From: JASLDZ01 sp964242895
GTDB taxonomy: Bacteria > Pseudomonadota > Alphaproteobacteria > Caulobacterales > Caulobacteraceae
Assembly (NCBI GenBank): GCA_964242895.1
Contig: CAXTBN010000042.1
Span: 1-25,223 of the forward strand
Reading direction: 5' to 3'
DNA length: 25,223 nucleotides
Shown one piece after another: positions 7,016-13,389 of this stretch. How positions within the stretch are numbered: position 1 is the first letter of the stretch; each line of letters begins with the position of its first letter. The notes under the pieces were generated by a model. That model was not told the origin of the DNA. It saw only the letters and a list, made by a program, of their open reading frames with translations, and did no database searches. The position numbers and the translations under genes are program-made.

Positions 7016-7341
7016 AACGCGGCGACGTCGTGCTTGCGGTGTCTCCCGGGGAGTATGGGAAGGTCCGGCCTTCGGTGATCGTCCAGGGCGACGCCCTGCT
7101 GGTCCAGCACCCCAGCGTGGTCGTCTGCCCTCTCACATCGGACCTGCGGGCTCTCGACATCCGGGTGCAGGTCTCACCGGACGCGTCCAACGGTCTGCAC
7201 GCCGTTTCGGAGGTGATGGTGGACAAGATCACCGTCCTGCCGAGGTTGAAGTTGCGGTCAGCGATCGGGCGGCTGGCGGCCGCCGACATGGCCGCCGTGG
7301 ACCGGGCGCTCATCCTTCTGCTCGGCCTCGGCGAGGCCTAG
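7006..7341 (+). CDS. mazF: MazF/PemK family endoribonuclease toxin
   Basis: A 111-residue toxin predicted to cleave mRNA in a sequence-specific way when its antitoxin is degraded. Seen: KRGDVVLAVSPGEYGKVRPS (4-23), with the RP pair typical of the MazF active site (R21); VVVCPLTSD (38-46), containing the conserved Thr/Ser; and VSEVMVDKITVLPR (67-80), matching the conserved MVDK region. It starts at TTG 7006 inside the antitoxin gene (MELKRGDVV...), the only start in frame that gives a full N-terminus, and translation coupling would explain the poor start. The gene is intact, so the toxin should be active. Its TAG stop at 7339-7341 shares the bases CTAG with the stop of the opposing gene. The pair lies in opposite orientation inside a block of tyrosine-degradation genes. 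Confidence 0.92.
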   Translation: MELKRGDVVLAVSPGEYGKVRPSVIVQGDALLVQHPSVVVCPLTSDLRALDIRVQVSPDASNGLHAVSEVMVDKITVLPRLKLRSAIGRLAAADMAAVDRALILLLGLGEA

Positions 7342-7601
7342 GCGCGCGCGATCACCGCGCTGACCGCCTCACCCGCGTCGTACAGGGCCGCGTTCGAGTA
7401 CACGCGCACCTCGCACAGGATGTCGCCGCCGGGCTCGGACGCCCACACGTAGCTGCGCTCCACCTGCACGTTGCGGCCGGCCGGGCTGATGCCGTCGAAG
7501 GTGTCGCCCCAGGGGACGGCGCCCTTCAGCGCGCGCCAGGACAGGTCGAGGGCGCGGGCGAGCTCGTCCTGCGCCATGGCCTGAAGGTCGGCGTCGGCCA
7601 A
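7338..7601 (-). CDS. Small conserved-looking protein of unknown function next to hpd
   Basis: An 87-residue soluble protein not recognised from any family. It has an acidic, helical N-terminus (ADADLQAMAQDELARALDLS), then a segment with WRALKGAVPWGDTFDGI and a likely beta-rich part (NVQVERSYVWASEPGGDILC, EVRVYSN), ending in a helix. No signal peptide or membrane segment. The TTG at 7601 is preferred to the ATG at 7577 because TGAGG, overlapping the hpd stop, lies 8 bases upstream of it; the ATG has no ribosome site. It begins 10 bp after hpd, so the two are almost certainly cotranscribed, which suggests a role related to 4-hydroxyphenylpyruvate metabolism. Coding is supported by the tight spacing, the ribosome site and a normal amino-acid composition compared with the Arg/Ala-rich shadow frames. 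It meets mazF tail to tail. Confidence 0.72.
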   Translation of the reverse strand: MADADLQAMAQDELARALDLSWRALKGAVPWGDTFDGISPAGRNVQVERSYVWASEPGGDILCEVRVYSNAALYDAGEAVSAVIARA

Positions 7602-7611
7602 GGCCGACGCC

Positions 7612-8697
7612 TCAGGCGGGTTCCTTGGCCCCGTCCCGGGCCGGCAGCACGCCGCGGCGCTGCTGGTCCAGCTCGATGGACTCGAACAGGGCCTGGAAGT
7701 TGCCGGCTCCGAAGCCGGCGTTGCCCTTGCGCTGGATGATCTCGAAGAAGATCGGGCCGAACAGGTTCTCCGTGAAGATCTGCAGCAGCAGGCCTTCCTC
7801 CTCGTTGCCGTCGAGCAAGATGCGGTTCTTGCGCATTCGCTCCAGGTCCTCGCCGTGGCCGGGCACGCGCTCGTCGACCAGCTCGTAGTAGGTCTCGATG
7901 GTGTCCTGCAGCTTCACGCCGCGCTCGCGCAGACGCTCGATGGTGCCGTAGATGTCGTCGGTGGTCAGCGCGATGTGCTGGATGCCCTCGCCGTTGTACT
8001 CGCGGATGAACTCCTCGATCTGGCTGTGCTCGTCCTGGCTCTCGTTCAGCGGAATGCGGATGGCGCCGTCGGGCGCGATCATGGCTTGGCTGAACAGGGC
8101 GGTCTGCTGGCCCTTGATGTTGAAGTACTTCTGCTCCTCGAAGCCGAACACCTGATTGTAGAAGCTGGACCAGGTGCGCATCTGGCCGCGCTTCACGTTG
8201 TGCGTCAGGTGGTCGAGCACCTTCAGGCCGACGGTCTCGCGCGCCTCGGCCTCGTCCGCGCCGACCACCGGCGTCCAGTGCTCGTAGAGCGAGCCGCGGT
8301 CGCCGTACCGGTCCACGAGGTACAGCAGCGACCCGCCGATGCCCTGCAGCACGTACGAGTCCTCGCCGAGCAGGCCGGCGTGCTTGTCGGCGGCGTGCGC
8401 GCCGTTCGCCACCGCCAAGTTGAACGCCGCCTTGGCGTCCGCCACGCGGAAGGCCATGCCGTTGGCCGACGGGCCGTGCGCCTTGCGGAATTCCGCCGCC
8501 TGCCCGCCCGCGTCGTTGTTCACGATCAGGCTGATGTCGCCCTGCCGGAAGCGCGTCGCCTCCTTGGTGGGGTGGATGTGCGTGGCGACGAAGCCGAGCT
8601 GCGTCAGGAGCTCCACCATCCGCTTCGGATCGGGCGAGGTGAACTCGACGAACTCGAAGCCGTCCAGGCCGATGGGATTGTCGCGGGACGCGGTCAT
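7612..8697 (-). CDS. hpd: 4-hydroxyphenylpyruvate dioxygenase
   Basis: Converts 4-hydroxyphenylpyruvate to homogentisate, the second step of tyrosine breakdown, using Fe(II) and O2. The 361-residue length is standard. Two vicinal-oxygen-chelate halves are visible: about 10-145 (DGFEFVEFTSPDPKRMVELL...) and 155-345. The 2-His-1-Glu iron site is present: H163 in LDHLTHNV, H241 in GIQHIALTTDDI and E319 in GPIFFEIIQRKG. Other family landmarks include WSSFYNQVFGF, YFNIKG, and LLQIFTENLFGPIFFEIIQR near the C-terminus, with the final helix FGAGNFQALFESIELDQ. The ATG at 8697 has AAAGGA nine bases upstream. It is followed at 10 bp by the 87-residue protein, and fahA lies beyond mazEF. A promoter with an overlapping dyad is seen upstream (8733-8764). 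Confidence 0.97.
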   Translation of the reverse strand: MTASRDNPIGLDGFEFVEFTSPDPKRMVELLTQLGFVATHIHPTKEATRFRQGDISLIVNNDAGGQAAEFRKAHGPSANGMAFRVADAKAAFNLAVANGAHAADKHAGLLGEDSYVLQGIGGSLLYLVDRYGDRGSLYEHWTPVVGADEAEARETVGLKVLDHLTHNVKRGQMRTWSSFYNQVFGFEEQKYFNIKGQQTALFSQAMIAPDGAIRIPLNESQDEHSQIEEFIREYNGEGIQHIALTTDDIYGTIERLRERGVKLQDTIETYYELVDERVPGHGEDLERMRKNRILLDGNEEEGLLLQIFTENLFGPIFFEIIQRKGNAGFGAGNFQALFESIELDQQRRGVLPARDGAKEPA

Positions 8698-8732
8698 CGG
8701 GGAAGTCCTTTGCGCGAAGGGCGGGTTCGACG

Positions 8733-8764
8733 GCGAGATAGTCTCGCGGACGCCCAGGTGGCAA
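8733..8764 (-). promoter_or_regulatory. Candidate hpd promoter with operator-like dyad
   Basis: On the minus strand TTGCCA (8764-8759) fits a -35 element, and 18 bases later TATCTC (8740-8735), or CTATCT with 17, could be the -10. The -10 lies inside a 15-bp dyad GCGAGA-TAG-TCTCGC (8733-8747), well placed for a repressor. The leader to the hpd ATG would be about 30 nt. Confidence 0.4.
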
Positions 8765-8824
8765 TCCGGGGCGCAACCGCGGTCGCCCCCGCAGGCGAAA
8801 GCGTGTAGCCCAGCCGAAACGCGC

Positions 8825-8830
8825 AGGAGG
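8825..8830 (+). promoter_or_regulatory. Strong Shine-Dalgarno site fixing a TTG start
   Basis: AGGAGG at 8825-8830 lies 6 bases before TTG 8837. It is the best ribosome site in the window and decides the start of the YqaA-like gene over the in-frame ATG at 8864. Confidence 0.8.
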
Positions 8831-8836
8831 CCCCGC

Positions 8837-9412
8837 TTGCTCCGTCAGCTGTACGACCGCGTGATGGCGCTCTCCGCCACGCGGTGGGCCACGCCCGCGC
8901 TGGCGGTGGTGTCGTTCGCGGAGGCGTCGTTCTTCCCGATCATCCCGGAGGTGATGCTGGGCCCCATGGTCCTCGCACGGCAGGAGCGCGCCTGGTGGTA
9001 CGCCCTGGTGTGCACCGTCGCCTCCGTGGTCGGCGGCCTGTTCGGCTACGGCATCGGCGTCTTCCTCCAGCCCCTGGGCGAGTGGCTGCTGCGCGTGTTC
9101 GGCCACGGGCAGGGCATGGAGGCCTATCGTTCCTGGTTCGCCGCCAACGGCTTCTGGGTGATCCTGATCAAGGGCTTCACCCCCATCCCGTTCAAGCTGG
9201 TGACCATCGCCAGCGGCATCGCACGCTTCAATCTTGGGCTGTTCGTGCTGGCCGCGGCCATCACGCGAGGCGGCCGCTTCTTCCTCGGCGCGGCGTTGCT
9301 GCAGCACCCGCAGGCCAAGGCGCTGGTGGAACGGCACCTGCTGCTGCTGACGGTGGCCGGCTTCCTGGCGGTGCTGGCGGCGGTGGTCGCGGTCAAGCTG
9401 CTCGGCCACTAA
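8837..9412 (+). CDS. YqaA/DedA-like (SNARE-associated, VTT) membrane protein
   Basis: A 191-residue inner-membrane protein of the DedA/VTT superfamily, YqaA type. DedA-family members have been linked to lipid-carrier flipping and envelope homeostasis; the role of this member is not known. Seen: VVSFAEASFFPIIPEVMLGP, the re-entrant region with conserved E and Pro residues; a TM segment WYALVCTVASVVGGLFGYGI; and ILIKGFTPIPFKLVTIASGI, the very typical KGFTPIPxK signature. FVLAAAITRGGRFF then matches the conserved SRxxRF-type motif, and a C-terminal TM helix ends the protein. It starts at TTG 8837 behind AGGAGG, giving MLRQLYDRVMAL, the usual N-terminus. First gene of a plus-strand run with dsbB (31 bp downstream) and coq7. 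Its promoter must lie in the 139-bp divergent gap shared with hpd; I could not define it. Confidence 0.92.
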   Translation: MLRQLYDRVMALSATRWATPALAVVSFAEASFFPIIPEVMLGPMVLARQERAWWYALVCTVASVVGGLFGYGIGVFLQPLGEWLLRVFGHGQGMEAYRSWFAANGFWVILIKGFTPIPFKLVTIASGIARFNLGLFVLAAAITRGGRFFLGAALLQHPQAKALVERHLLLLTVAGFLAVLAAVVAVKLLGH

Positions 9413-9443
9413 GCCGCCGCACCTCGCCGCCAAGCTCGCGGCC

Positions 9444-9968
9444 ATGCGCGCCCTCTTCCGCCCGACCGCCTGGCTGGCCGCCTGCGCCTGGCTCGCCGCC
9501 GCCCTGCTTCTCACCGTGCACGCCCTGGAGACGTGGGGCGGCTATCCGCCGTGCGAGCTGTGCCTGCACGAGCGCGAGGTGGTCTGGACCGCCTTCTACG
9601 CCGCCCTCGCCGGTCTCGCGCCCGCGGGGCTGGCCCCTCGCGTGCGCTGGACGCGGACGTGGGCGCGCGTCGGCGTGGTCGTCGTGGGCGTCGCCTTCGC
9701 CGTCGGCGCGGGGCTGGCCGCCTACCACGCGGGCGTGGAGTGGCGCTGGTGGCCGGGCCCTACGGCCTGCACGGGCGGCCGCGCCGGCCCGGTCCGCGCC
9801 GCCGACGTGCGCGCGGTGCTGAGCGGGGCCAAGACGGTGCACATGGTGCGCTGCGACGAGGCCGCCTTCCGCATCGCCGGCCTCTCGTTGGCGGGGTGGA
9901 ACGCCTTGCTCTCCGCCGCGCTGGCGATGGTGAGCGGTCTCGTGCTCCTCCGAAGGGAACGCCTGTGA
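9444..9968 (+). CDS. dsbB: Disulfide bond formation protein DsbB
   Basis: A 174-residue inner-membrane oxidoreductase that re-oxidises DsbA and passes electrons to ubiquinone. Four hydrophobic segments are seen at about 9-27, 46-64, 76-97 and 148-168. The first periplasmic loop has the CxxC pair C37/C40 in YPPCELCLHERE, and the second loop has C109 and C137 (PTACTGG ... MVRCDEAAFR), the four redox cysteines expected for DsbB. The C-terminal GLSLAGWNALLS is also typical. No DsbA gene is in the window. Its stop overlaps the GTG start of coq7 by 4 bases, so the two are translationally coupled. This is notable because DsbB needs the ubiquinone whose synthesis COQ7 completes. Confidence 0.94.
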   Translation: MRALFRPTAWLAACAWLAAALLLTVHALETWGGYPPCELCLHEREVVWTAFYAALAGLAPAGLAPRVRWTRTWARVGVVVVGVAFAVGAGLAAYHAGVEWRWWPGPTACTGGRAGPVRAADVRAVLSGAKTVHMVRCDEAAFRIAGLSLAGWNALLSAALAMVSGLVLLRRERL

Positions 9969-10537
9969 GCGACCATACAGCCCCGTCGCGCCGGCTCGAC
10001 CTGGGCGAAGGCGCCTACGCGCGCCGCCTCGCCGAGATCCTGCGCGTGGACCACGCCGGAGAGCTCGGCGCGGTGCACATCTACCGCGGCCAGACCGCCG
10101 TATTCAGCCGCGCCCGCGGCGGCGAGCGCATGGCGGCCGACATGGCCGAGCACGAGGCCGGCGAGCAGGTCCACCTCTCCGCCTTCGACGGCATCCTGAC
10201 GCGCGAGGGCGTGCGCCCCACCGTCTTCGCGCCCCTGTGGCGCGCCGCCGGCTTCGCCCTGGGCGCCGCCACAGCGCTGATGGGCGAGAAGGCCGCCCAC
10301 GCCTGCACCGAGGCCGTGGAGAGCGTCATCGAGCAGCACTACGGCGAGCAGATCGCCGAGGTGGCCGAGCGCGAGCCCGCCCTCGCCGACGAGCTGCGGC
10401 GCTTCCGCGACGACGAACTGGAGCATCGCGACCATGCGATCGCCGAGGGCTCGCGTGAGGCCCCCGGCTACGCCCTGCTGTCGGCGGTGGTGACCGCGGG
10501 CTGCCGCGCCGCGATCAAGGTCAGCGAGAAGCTCTGA
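9965..10537 (+). CDS. coq7: COQ7 family 3-demethoxyubiquinol 3-hydroxylase
   Basis: A di-iron monooxygenase of ubiquinone biosynthesis that hydroxylates demethoxyubiquinol; peripherally membrane-bound. Length is 190 residues, normal for bacterial COQ7. The N-terminal ILRVDHAGELGAVHIYRGQ is the family signature. Di-iron ligands can be assigned as E33 (HAGE), E67 with H70 (EAGEQVH), E119 (EAVESVIEQHY) and E151 with H154 (DELEHRDHA), giving the repeated ExxH pattern. A hydrophobic helix near 94-107 (AAGFALGAATALMG) fits membrane association. It starts at GTG 9965, overlapping the dsbB TGA as GTGA; a longer frame upstream is antisense to nothing conserved and is Arg-rich, so it was rejected. A 16-bp palindrome follows the stop. 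Confidence 0.94.
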   Translation: MSDHTAPSRRLDLGEGAYARRLAEILRVDHAGELGAVHIYRGQTAVFSRARGGERMAADMAEHEAGEQVHLSAFDGILTREGVRPTVFAPLWRAAGFALGAATALMGEKAAHACTEAVESVIEQHYGEQIAEVAEREPALADELRRFRDDELEHRDHAIAEGSREAPGYALLSAVVTAGCRAAIKVSEKL

Positions 10538-10554
10538 CGCCGACGCTCGCGGAC

Positions 10555-10570
10555 GCGGGATGCATCCCGC
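10555..10570. promoter_or_regulatory. Perfect 16-bp palindrome after coq7
   Basis: GCGGGATGCATCCCGC is a perfect palindrome beginning 18 bases after the coq7 stop. It could fold as a 6-bp stem with a TGCA loop and act as a weak terminator (no U-run), or be an operator for the secreted-protein gene that starts at 10623. Confidence 0.4.
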
Positions 10571-10582
10571 ACGGCCCTGGCG

Positions 10583-10610
10583 CGTTCCATCGCACAGTCA
10601 AGCTGGAACG
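10583..10610. repeat. 7-bp inverted repeat upstream of a secreted-protein gene
   Basis: CGTTCCA (10583-10589) and TGGAACG (10604-10610) are perfect inverted repeats 14 bases apart, 13-40 bases before the ATG at 10623. The half-sites resemble elements used by general-stress sigma factors but lie in the wrong order for such a promoter, so an operator or a leader hairpin is as likely. Confidence 0.35.
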
Positions 10611-10622
10611 GAGCCCTCGTCC

Positions 10623-11027
10623 ATGAACCGCGCCCTTCTCATCGCCGCCGCGACGGCCCTGTCGTCCATGTCCGTGGCGGCCTCGGCGCAGGACGCGTCG
10701 GGCGCCATGCCCGCACAGTCCATGCCGCCGGCCGGCGTCACCGCCTCGCAGCCCGTCGCCAACCCGCCGCCCGCCACCACCGAGCGCGGCCCCGGCACCG
10801 CCGACCCGGGCTACTCCGGCTCGCTCCAGGGGCCGGCCTTCCGCGACGTGTTCGAGCGCATCTCCGCCGACGAGCAGAAGATGGCCGGCAACCGCCACGG
10901 CATGATGCAGCTCCGCGCCATCAAGGCCGAAGCCACCCAGCGCCGCGCCCGCCACGGCGGCGAGCTGCGCGACTGGGACCGCGAGCTGATCAACAAGAGG
11001 CTCGACCAGCTCGAAGGCGCCGCCTGA
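10623..11027 (+). CDS. Small secreted protein of unknown function
   Basis: A 134-residue protein with a clear Sec signal peptide: MNRALLIAAATALSSMSVAA followed by SAQ, cleavage likely after residue 22 (ASA). The mature part begins with a low-complexity Ala/Pro/Met/Ser-rich region (about 24-68), then an alpha-helical, charged C-terminal half (FRDVFERISADEQKMAGNRH and ELRDWDRELINKRLDQLEGA) that could pack as a small helical bundle or coiled coil. No catalytic motif or lipobox is visible and I do not recognise a family. The ATG at 10623 is chosen because it begins the signal peptide and has GGAG nine bases upstream. It converges with dusA, 13 bp away. It may have its own promoter, since 85 bp with two dyads separate it from coq7. 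Confidence 0.75.
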   Translation: MNRALLIAAATALSSMSVAASAQDASGAMPAQSMPPAGVTASQPVANPPPATTERGPGTADPGYSGSLQGPAFRDVFERISADEQKMAGNRHGMMQLRAIKAEATQRRARHGGELRDWDRELINKRLDQLEGAA

Positions 11028-11040
11028 CGGCGTGGGCGCG

Positions 11041-12021
11041 CTAGGCGGCGACCGGCTCCGGCCGGCTCACCGCCTCCAGCGCGCGGTCGAGCACGCCGAG
11101 ACCCGCCCCGGGCCGCACGCCTTCCTCCGTCAGCACGCGTCGCCAGCGGCGCGCGCCCGGACGGCCGGTGAACAGGCCCAGCATGTGGCGGCCCATGGCG
11201 GCGAAGCGCACGCCCTCCGCCAGCCTCGCCGCCATGTAGGGCCGATACGCCTCGACGGCGGCGTAGGCGTCGACGTCCGCGCCTTCGCCGAACAGACGCG
11301 CGTCCACAGCGCCGAGCAGGCCGGGGTCATGGTAGGCGGCGCGGCCGAGCATGACCCCGTCCACGCCCGCGCCGAGGTGCGCCTGCGCGGCGACCAGGTC
11401 GGCGAGGCCGCCGTTGAGCACCATCGTCAGCGCCGGCCGCTCGCGCTTCAGCCGGTGGACGAGGGCGTAGTCGAGCGGCGGCACCTCGCGGTTCTCCTTG
11501 GGGCTCAGCCCTTGCAGCCACGCCTTGCGCGCGTGCACCACCACCGTGCGCACGCCGGCGGCCGCGCAAGCGTCCACAAGCGTGAACAGGGCCTCCTCGG
11601 GGTCCTGCTCGTCGACGCCGATGCGGCACTTCAGCGTGACGGGTACATCCACCGTCTCGCCCATGGCCGCCATGCACGCCGCGACACGCGCCGGCGCGCG
11701 CATCAGGCACGCGCCGAAGCCGCCGTCGCCCACCCGGTCGGACGGGCAGCCGACGTTGAGGTTGATCTCGTCGTAGCCGCGCTCCGCCCCGATCCGCGCC
11801 GCCTGCGCGAGCTTGACCGGCTCGTTCCCGCCCAGCTGCAGCGCCACCGGGTGCTCGACCGTATCGAACCCGATCAGCCGCTCGCGGTCGCCGTGGATCA
11901 CCGCGTCGGCGGTGACCATCTCCGTGTAGAGCCGGGCGCGGCGCGTCAGCGTGCGGTGGAAGGCGCGGCAGTGCCGGTCCGTCCAGTCCATCATCGGCGC
12001 GACGCAGAAACGGTGGCTCAC
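11041..12021 (-). CDS. dusA: tRNA-dihydrouridine synthase A
   Basis: A flavoenzyme that reduces U20/U20a in the tRNA D-loop to dihydrouridine. The 326-residue length from the GTG at 12021 fits DusA. Seen: FCVAPMMDWTDRHCRAFHR at the N-terminus (DusA-type, with MMDWTDRHxR); EMVTADAVIHGD; VALQLGGNEPVKLAQAA; EINLNVGCPSDRVGDGGFGA with the catalytic Cys92; TLKCRIGVDEQD with the FMN-contacting Lys; TVVVHARKAWLQGLSPKENR, strongly DusA-specific; and LNGGLADL and DGVMLGRAAYHDP for phosphate binding of FMN. The start is GTG 12021 because GAGGAGGG lies 3 bases upstream (12025-12032); the ATG at 12045 has no ribosome site. It diverges from the radical SAM gene across a 98-bp gap containing a LexA-like box, so it could also be affected by that site. 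Confidence 0.95.
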   Translation of the reverse strand: MSHRFCVAPMMDWTDRHCRAFHRTLTRRARLYTEMVTADAVIHGDRERLIGFDTVEHPVALQLGGNEPVKLAQAARIGAERGYDEINLNVGCPSDRVGDGGFGACLMRAPARVAACMAAMGETVDVPVTLKCRIGVDEQDPEEALFTLVDACAAAGVRTVVVHARKAWLQGLSPKENREVPPLDYALVHRLKRERPALTMVLNGGLADLVAAQAHLGAGVDGVMLGRAAYHDPGLLGAVDARLFGEGADVDAYAAVEAYRPYMAARLAEGVRFAAMGRHMLGLFTGRPGARRWRRVLTEEGVRPGAGLGVLDRALEAVSRPEPVAA

Positions 12022-12090
12022 GGACCCTCCTCGACTCGGGGCCATGTAGGCGATCAGCCCGCGCGCGCCCACCCACGGCCGCGCTGGACG

Positions 12091-12105
12091 GAACGAAGCC
12101 GGAAC
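12091..12105. promoter_or_regulatory. Putative LexA (SOS) box upstream of the radical SAM/UdgX operon
   Basis: GAACGAAGCCGGAAC is a perfect GAAC-N7-GAAC, i.e. GTTC-N7-GTTC on the other strand, the known alphaproteobacterial LexA operator. It ends 14 bases before the GTG of the radical SAM gene. It also fills the 17-bp spacer between TGGACG (12085-12090) and TAGGGT (12108-12113), a possible promoter, so LexA bound here would block RNA polymerase. Confidence 0.7.
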
Positions 12106-12119
12106 ACTAGGGTGCCGCC

Positions 12120-13373
12120 GTGGTCGCGCTGAACATCCGTCAGAAGCTGTCAATCCTGTCGGACGCGGCCAAGTACGACGCCAGCTGCGCCTCGTCCGGC
12201 GGCCCCAAGCGCGATTCGCGCAACGGCGTGGGCGTCGGCTCGACCACGGGCGGCATGGGCGTGTGCCACGCCTACACGCCGGACGGGCGCTGCGTGTCGC
12301 TGCTCAAGATCCTGCTGACCAACTTCTGCGTGTTCGACTGCGCCTACTGCATCAACCGGGTCAGCTCCAACGTCGCGCGCGCCCGCTTCAGCGTGGACGA
12401 GGTCGTGCGGCTGACTCTGGACTTCTACAAGCGCAATTACATCGAGGGACTGTTCCTGTCCTCTGGCGTGATCCAGAGCGCCGACTACACGCAGGAGCAG
12501 CTGACGCTCGTGGCCAAGACGCTGCGCGAGGTGCACGACTTCCGCGGCTACATCCATCTGAAGCTGATCGCCGGCGCGTCGCCTGAGCTCGCAGCGGAGG
12601 CGGGGCTCTACGCCGACCGGCTGTCGGTCAACATCGAGCTGCCGCAGGACGCCAGCCTCGAGCGGCTGGCGCCGGAGAAGACGCCGCTGAACATCCGCCA
12701 GAGCATGGGGCAGGTGCGCTACGGCATCGATCAGGCGCGCGACCGGTCGCACCGGAAAACGCGGGCGCCGCGCTTCGCGCCGGCGGGACAGTCGACGCAG
12801 ATGATCGTGGGCGCCGACACCGCCACCGACGCCGACGTGCTGCTGCGCTCCGAGCAGCTGTACGGCGGCTATCACCTGCGGCGGGTGTACTACTCCGCCT
12901 TCAGCCCCATCCCGGACAGCTCGGCGGTGCTGCCGTCGCAGCGGCCGCACCTGATGCGCGAGCATCGGCTCTACGAGGCCGACTGGCTGATGCGCCACTA
13001 CGGCTTCGCGCGCGAGGAGATCGTCTCGGCGGCGGTGGACGGCATGCTCGACCCGGCGATCGACCCCAAGCTCGCCTGGGCGCTGCAGAACCGCGACCGC
13101 TTCCCGCTGGACGTGAACCTCGCCGACCGCGAGATGCTGCTGCGCATCCCGGGGCTGGGCGTGAAGAGCGTGAACAAGCTGCTCTCCGTGCGGCGGCTGA
13201 AGCGGCTGACGGTGGATGATCTGGTGCGCGTGGGCGGCGCGTTCCGGCGCATGAAGCCGTTCGTGGTCACCGATGACTGGCGGCCGACGACGCTGATCGA
13301 CACCGCCGACCTGCCCGAGCAGATGCGCGAGCTCAGCAAGCACGCGCAGCCGCGTCAGCTGGAGCTGTTCTGA
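12120..13373 (+). CDS. Radical SAM protein of the UdgX-linked DNA modification/repair type
   Basis: A 417-residue radical S-adenosylmethionine enzyme of the group annotated as putative DNA modification/repair proteins and usually found next to UdgX-type proteins (family knowledge); its reaction is unknown. The N-terminus reads KLSILSDAAKYDASCASSGG, typical of this group. The [4Fe-4S]-SAM site is CVFDCAYC with C70, C74 and C77 (CxxxCxxC). Additional cysteines (C23, C49, C58) lie before it. The C-terminal part has VNLADREMLLRIPGLGVKSV followed by NKLLSVRRLKRLTVDDLVRVG, a helix-hairpin-helix DNA-binding element, so the enzyme likely acts on DNA. The start is GTG 12120, with AGGG 7 bases upstream. 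The next gene starts 16 bp after its stop, indicating an operon. The LexA-like box just upstream suggests DNA-damage induction. Confidence 0.93.
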   Translation: MVALNIRQKLSILSDAAKYDASCASSGGPKRDSRNGVGVGSTTGGMGVCHAYTPDGRCVSLLKILLTNFCVFDCAYCINRVSSNVARARFSVDEVVRLTLDFYKRNYIEGLFLSSGVIQSADYTQEQLTLVAKTLREVHDFRGYIHLKLIAGASPELAAEAGLYADRLSVNIELPQDASLERLAPEKTPLNIRQSMGQVRYGIDQARDRSHRKTRAPRFAPAGQSTQMIVGADTATDADVLLRSEQLYGGYHLRRVYYSAFSPIPDSSAVLPSQRPHLMREHRLYEADWLMRHYGFAREEIVSAAVDGMLDPAIDPKLAWALQNRDRFPLDVNLADREMLLRIPGLGVKSVNKLLSVRRLKRLTVDDLVRVGGAFRRMKPFVVTDDWRPTTLIDTADLPEQMRELSKHAQPRQLELF

Positions 13374-13389
13374 TGCGCTGTGGGCGGCG

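Noticed and set aside
6785..7341. mazEF as recently acquired by base composition
   Set aside because: Line-by-line GC is variable: one 60-base line (7201-7260) has 35 G/C but another (7081-7140) has 42, so composition alone does not prove transfer.
7526..9514. A 662-codon minus-strand frame covering hpd and the YqaA gene
   Set aside because: It is out of frame with hpd and antisense to YqaA; composition is that of a shadow frame.
10605..10630. General-stress sigma factor (GGAAC...CGTT) promoter before the secreted protein
   Set aside because: GGAAC is present but no CGTT occurs at the needed spacing downstream; the half-sites are in reversed order.
12021..12153. Extended DusA N-terminus (start at 12153)
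   Set aside because: The extra residues are not DusA-like, have no ribosome site and would overlap the radical SAM gene; GTG 12021 has GAGGAGGG three bases upstream.
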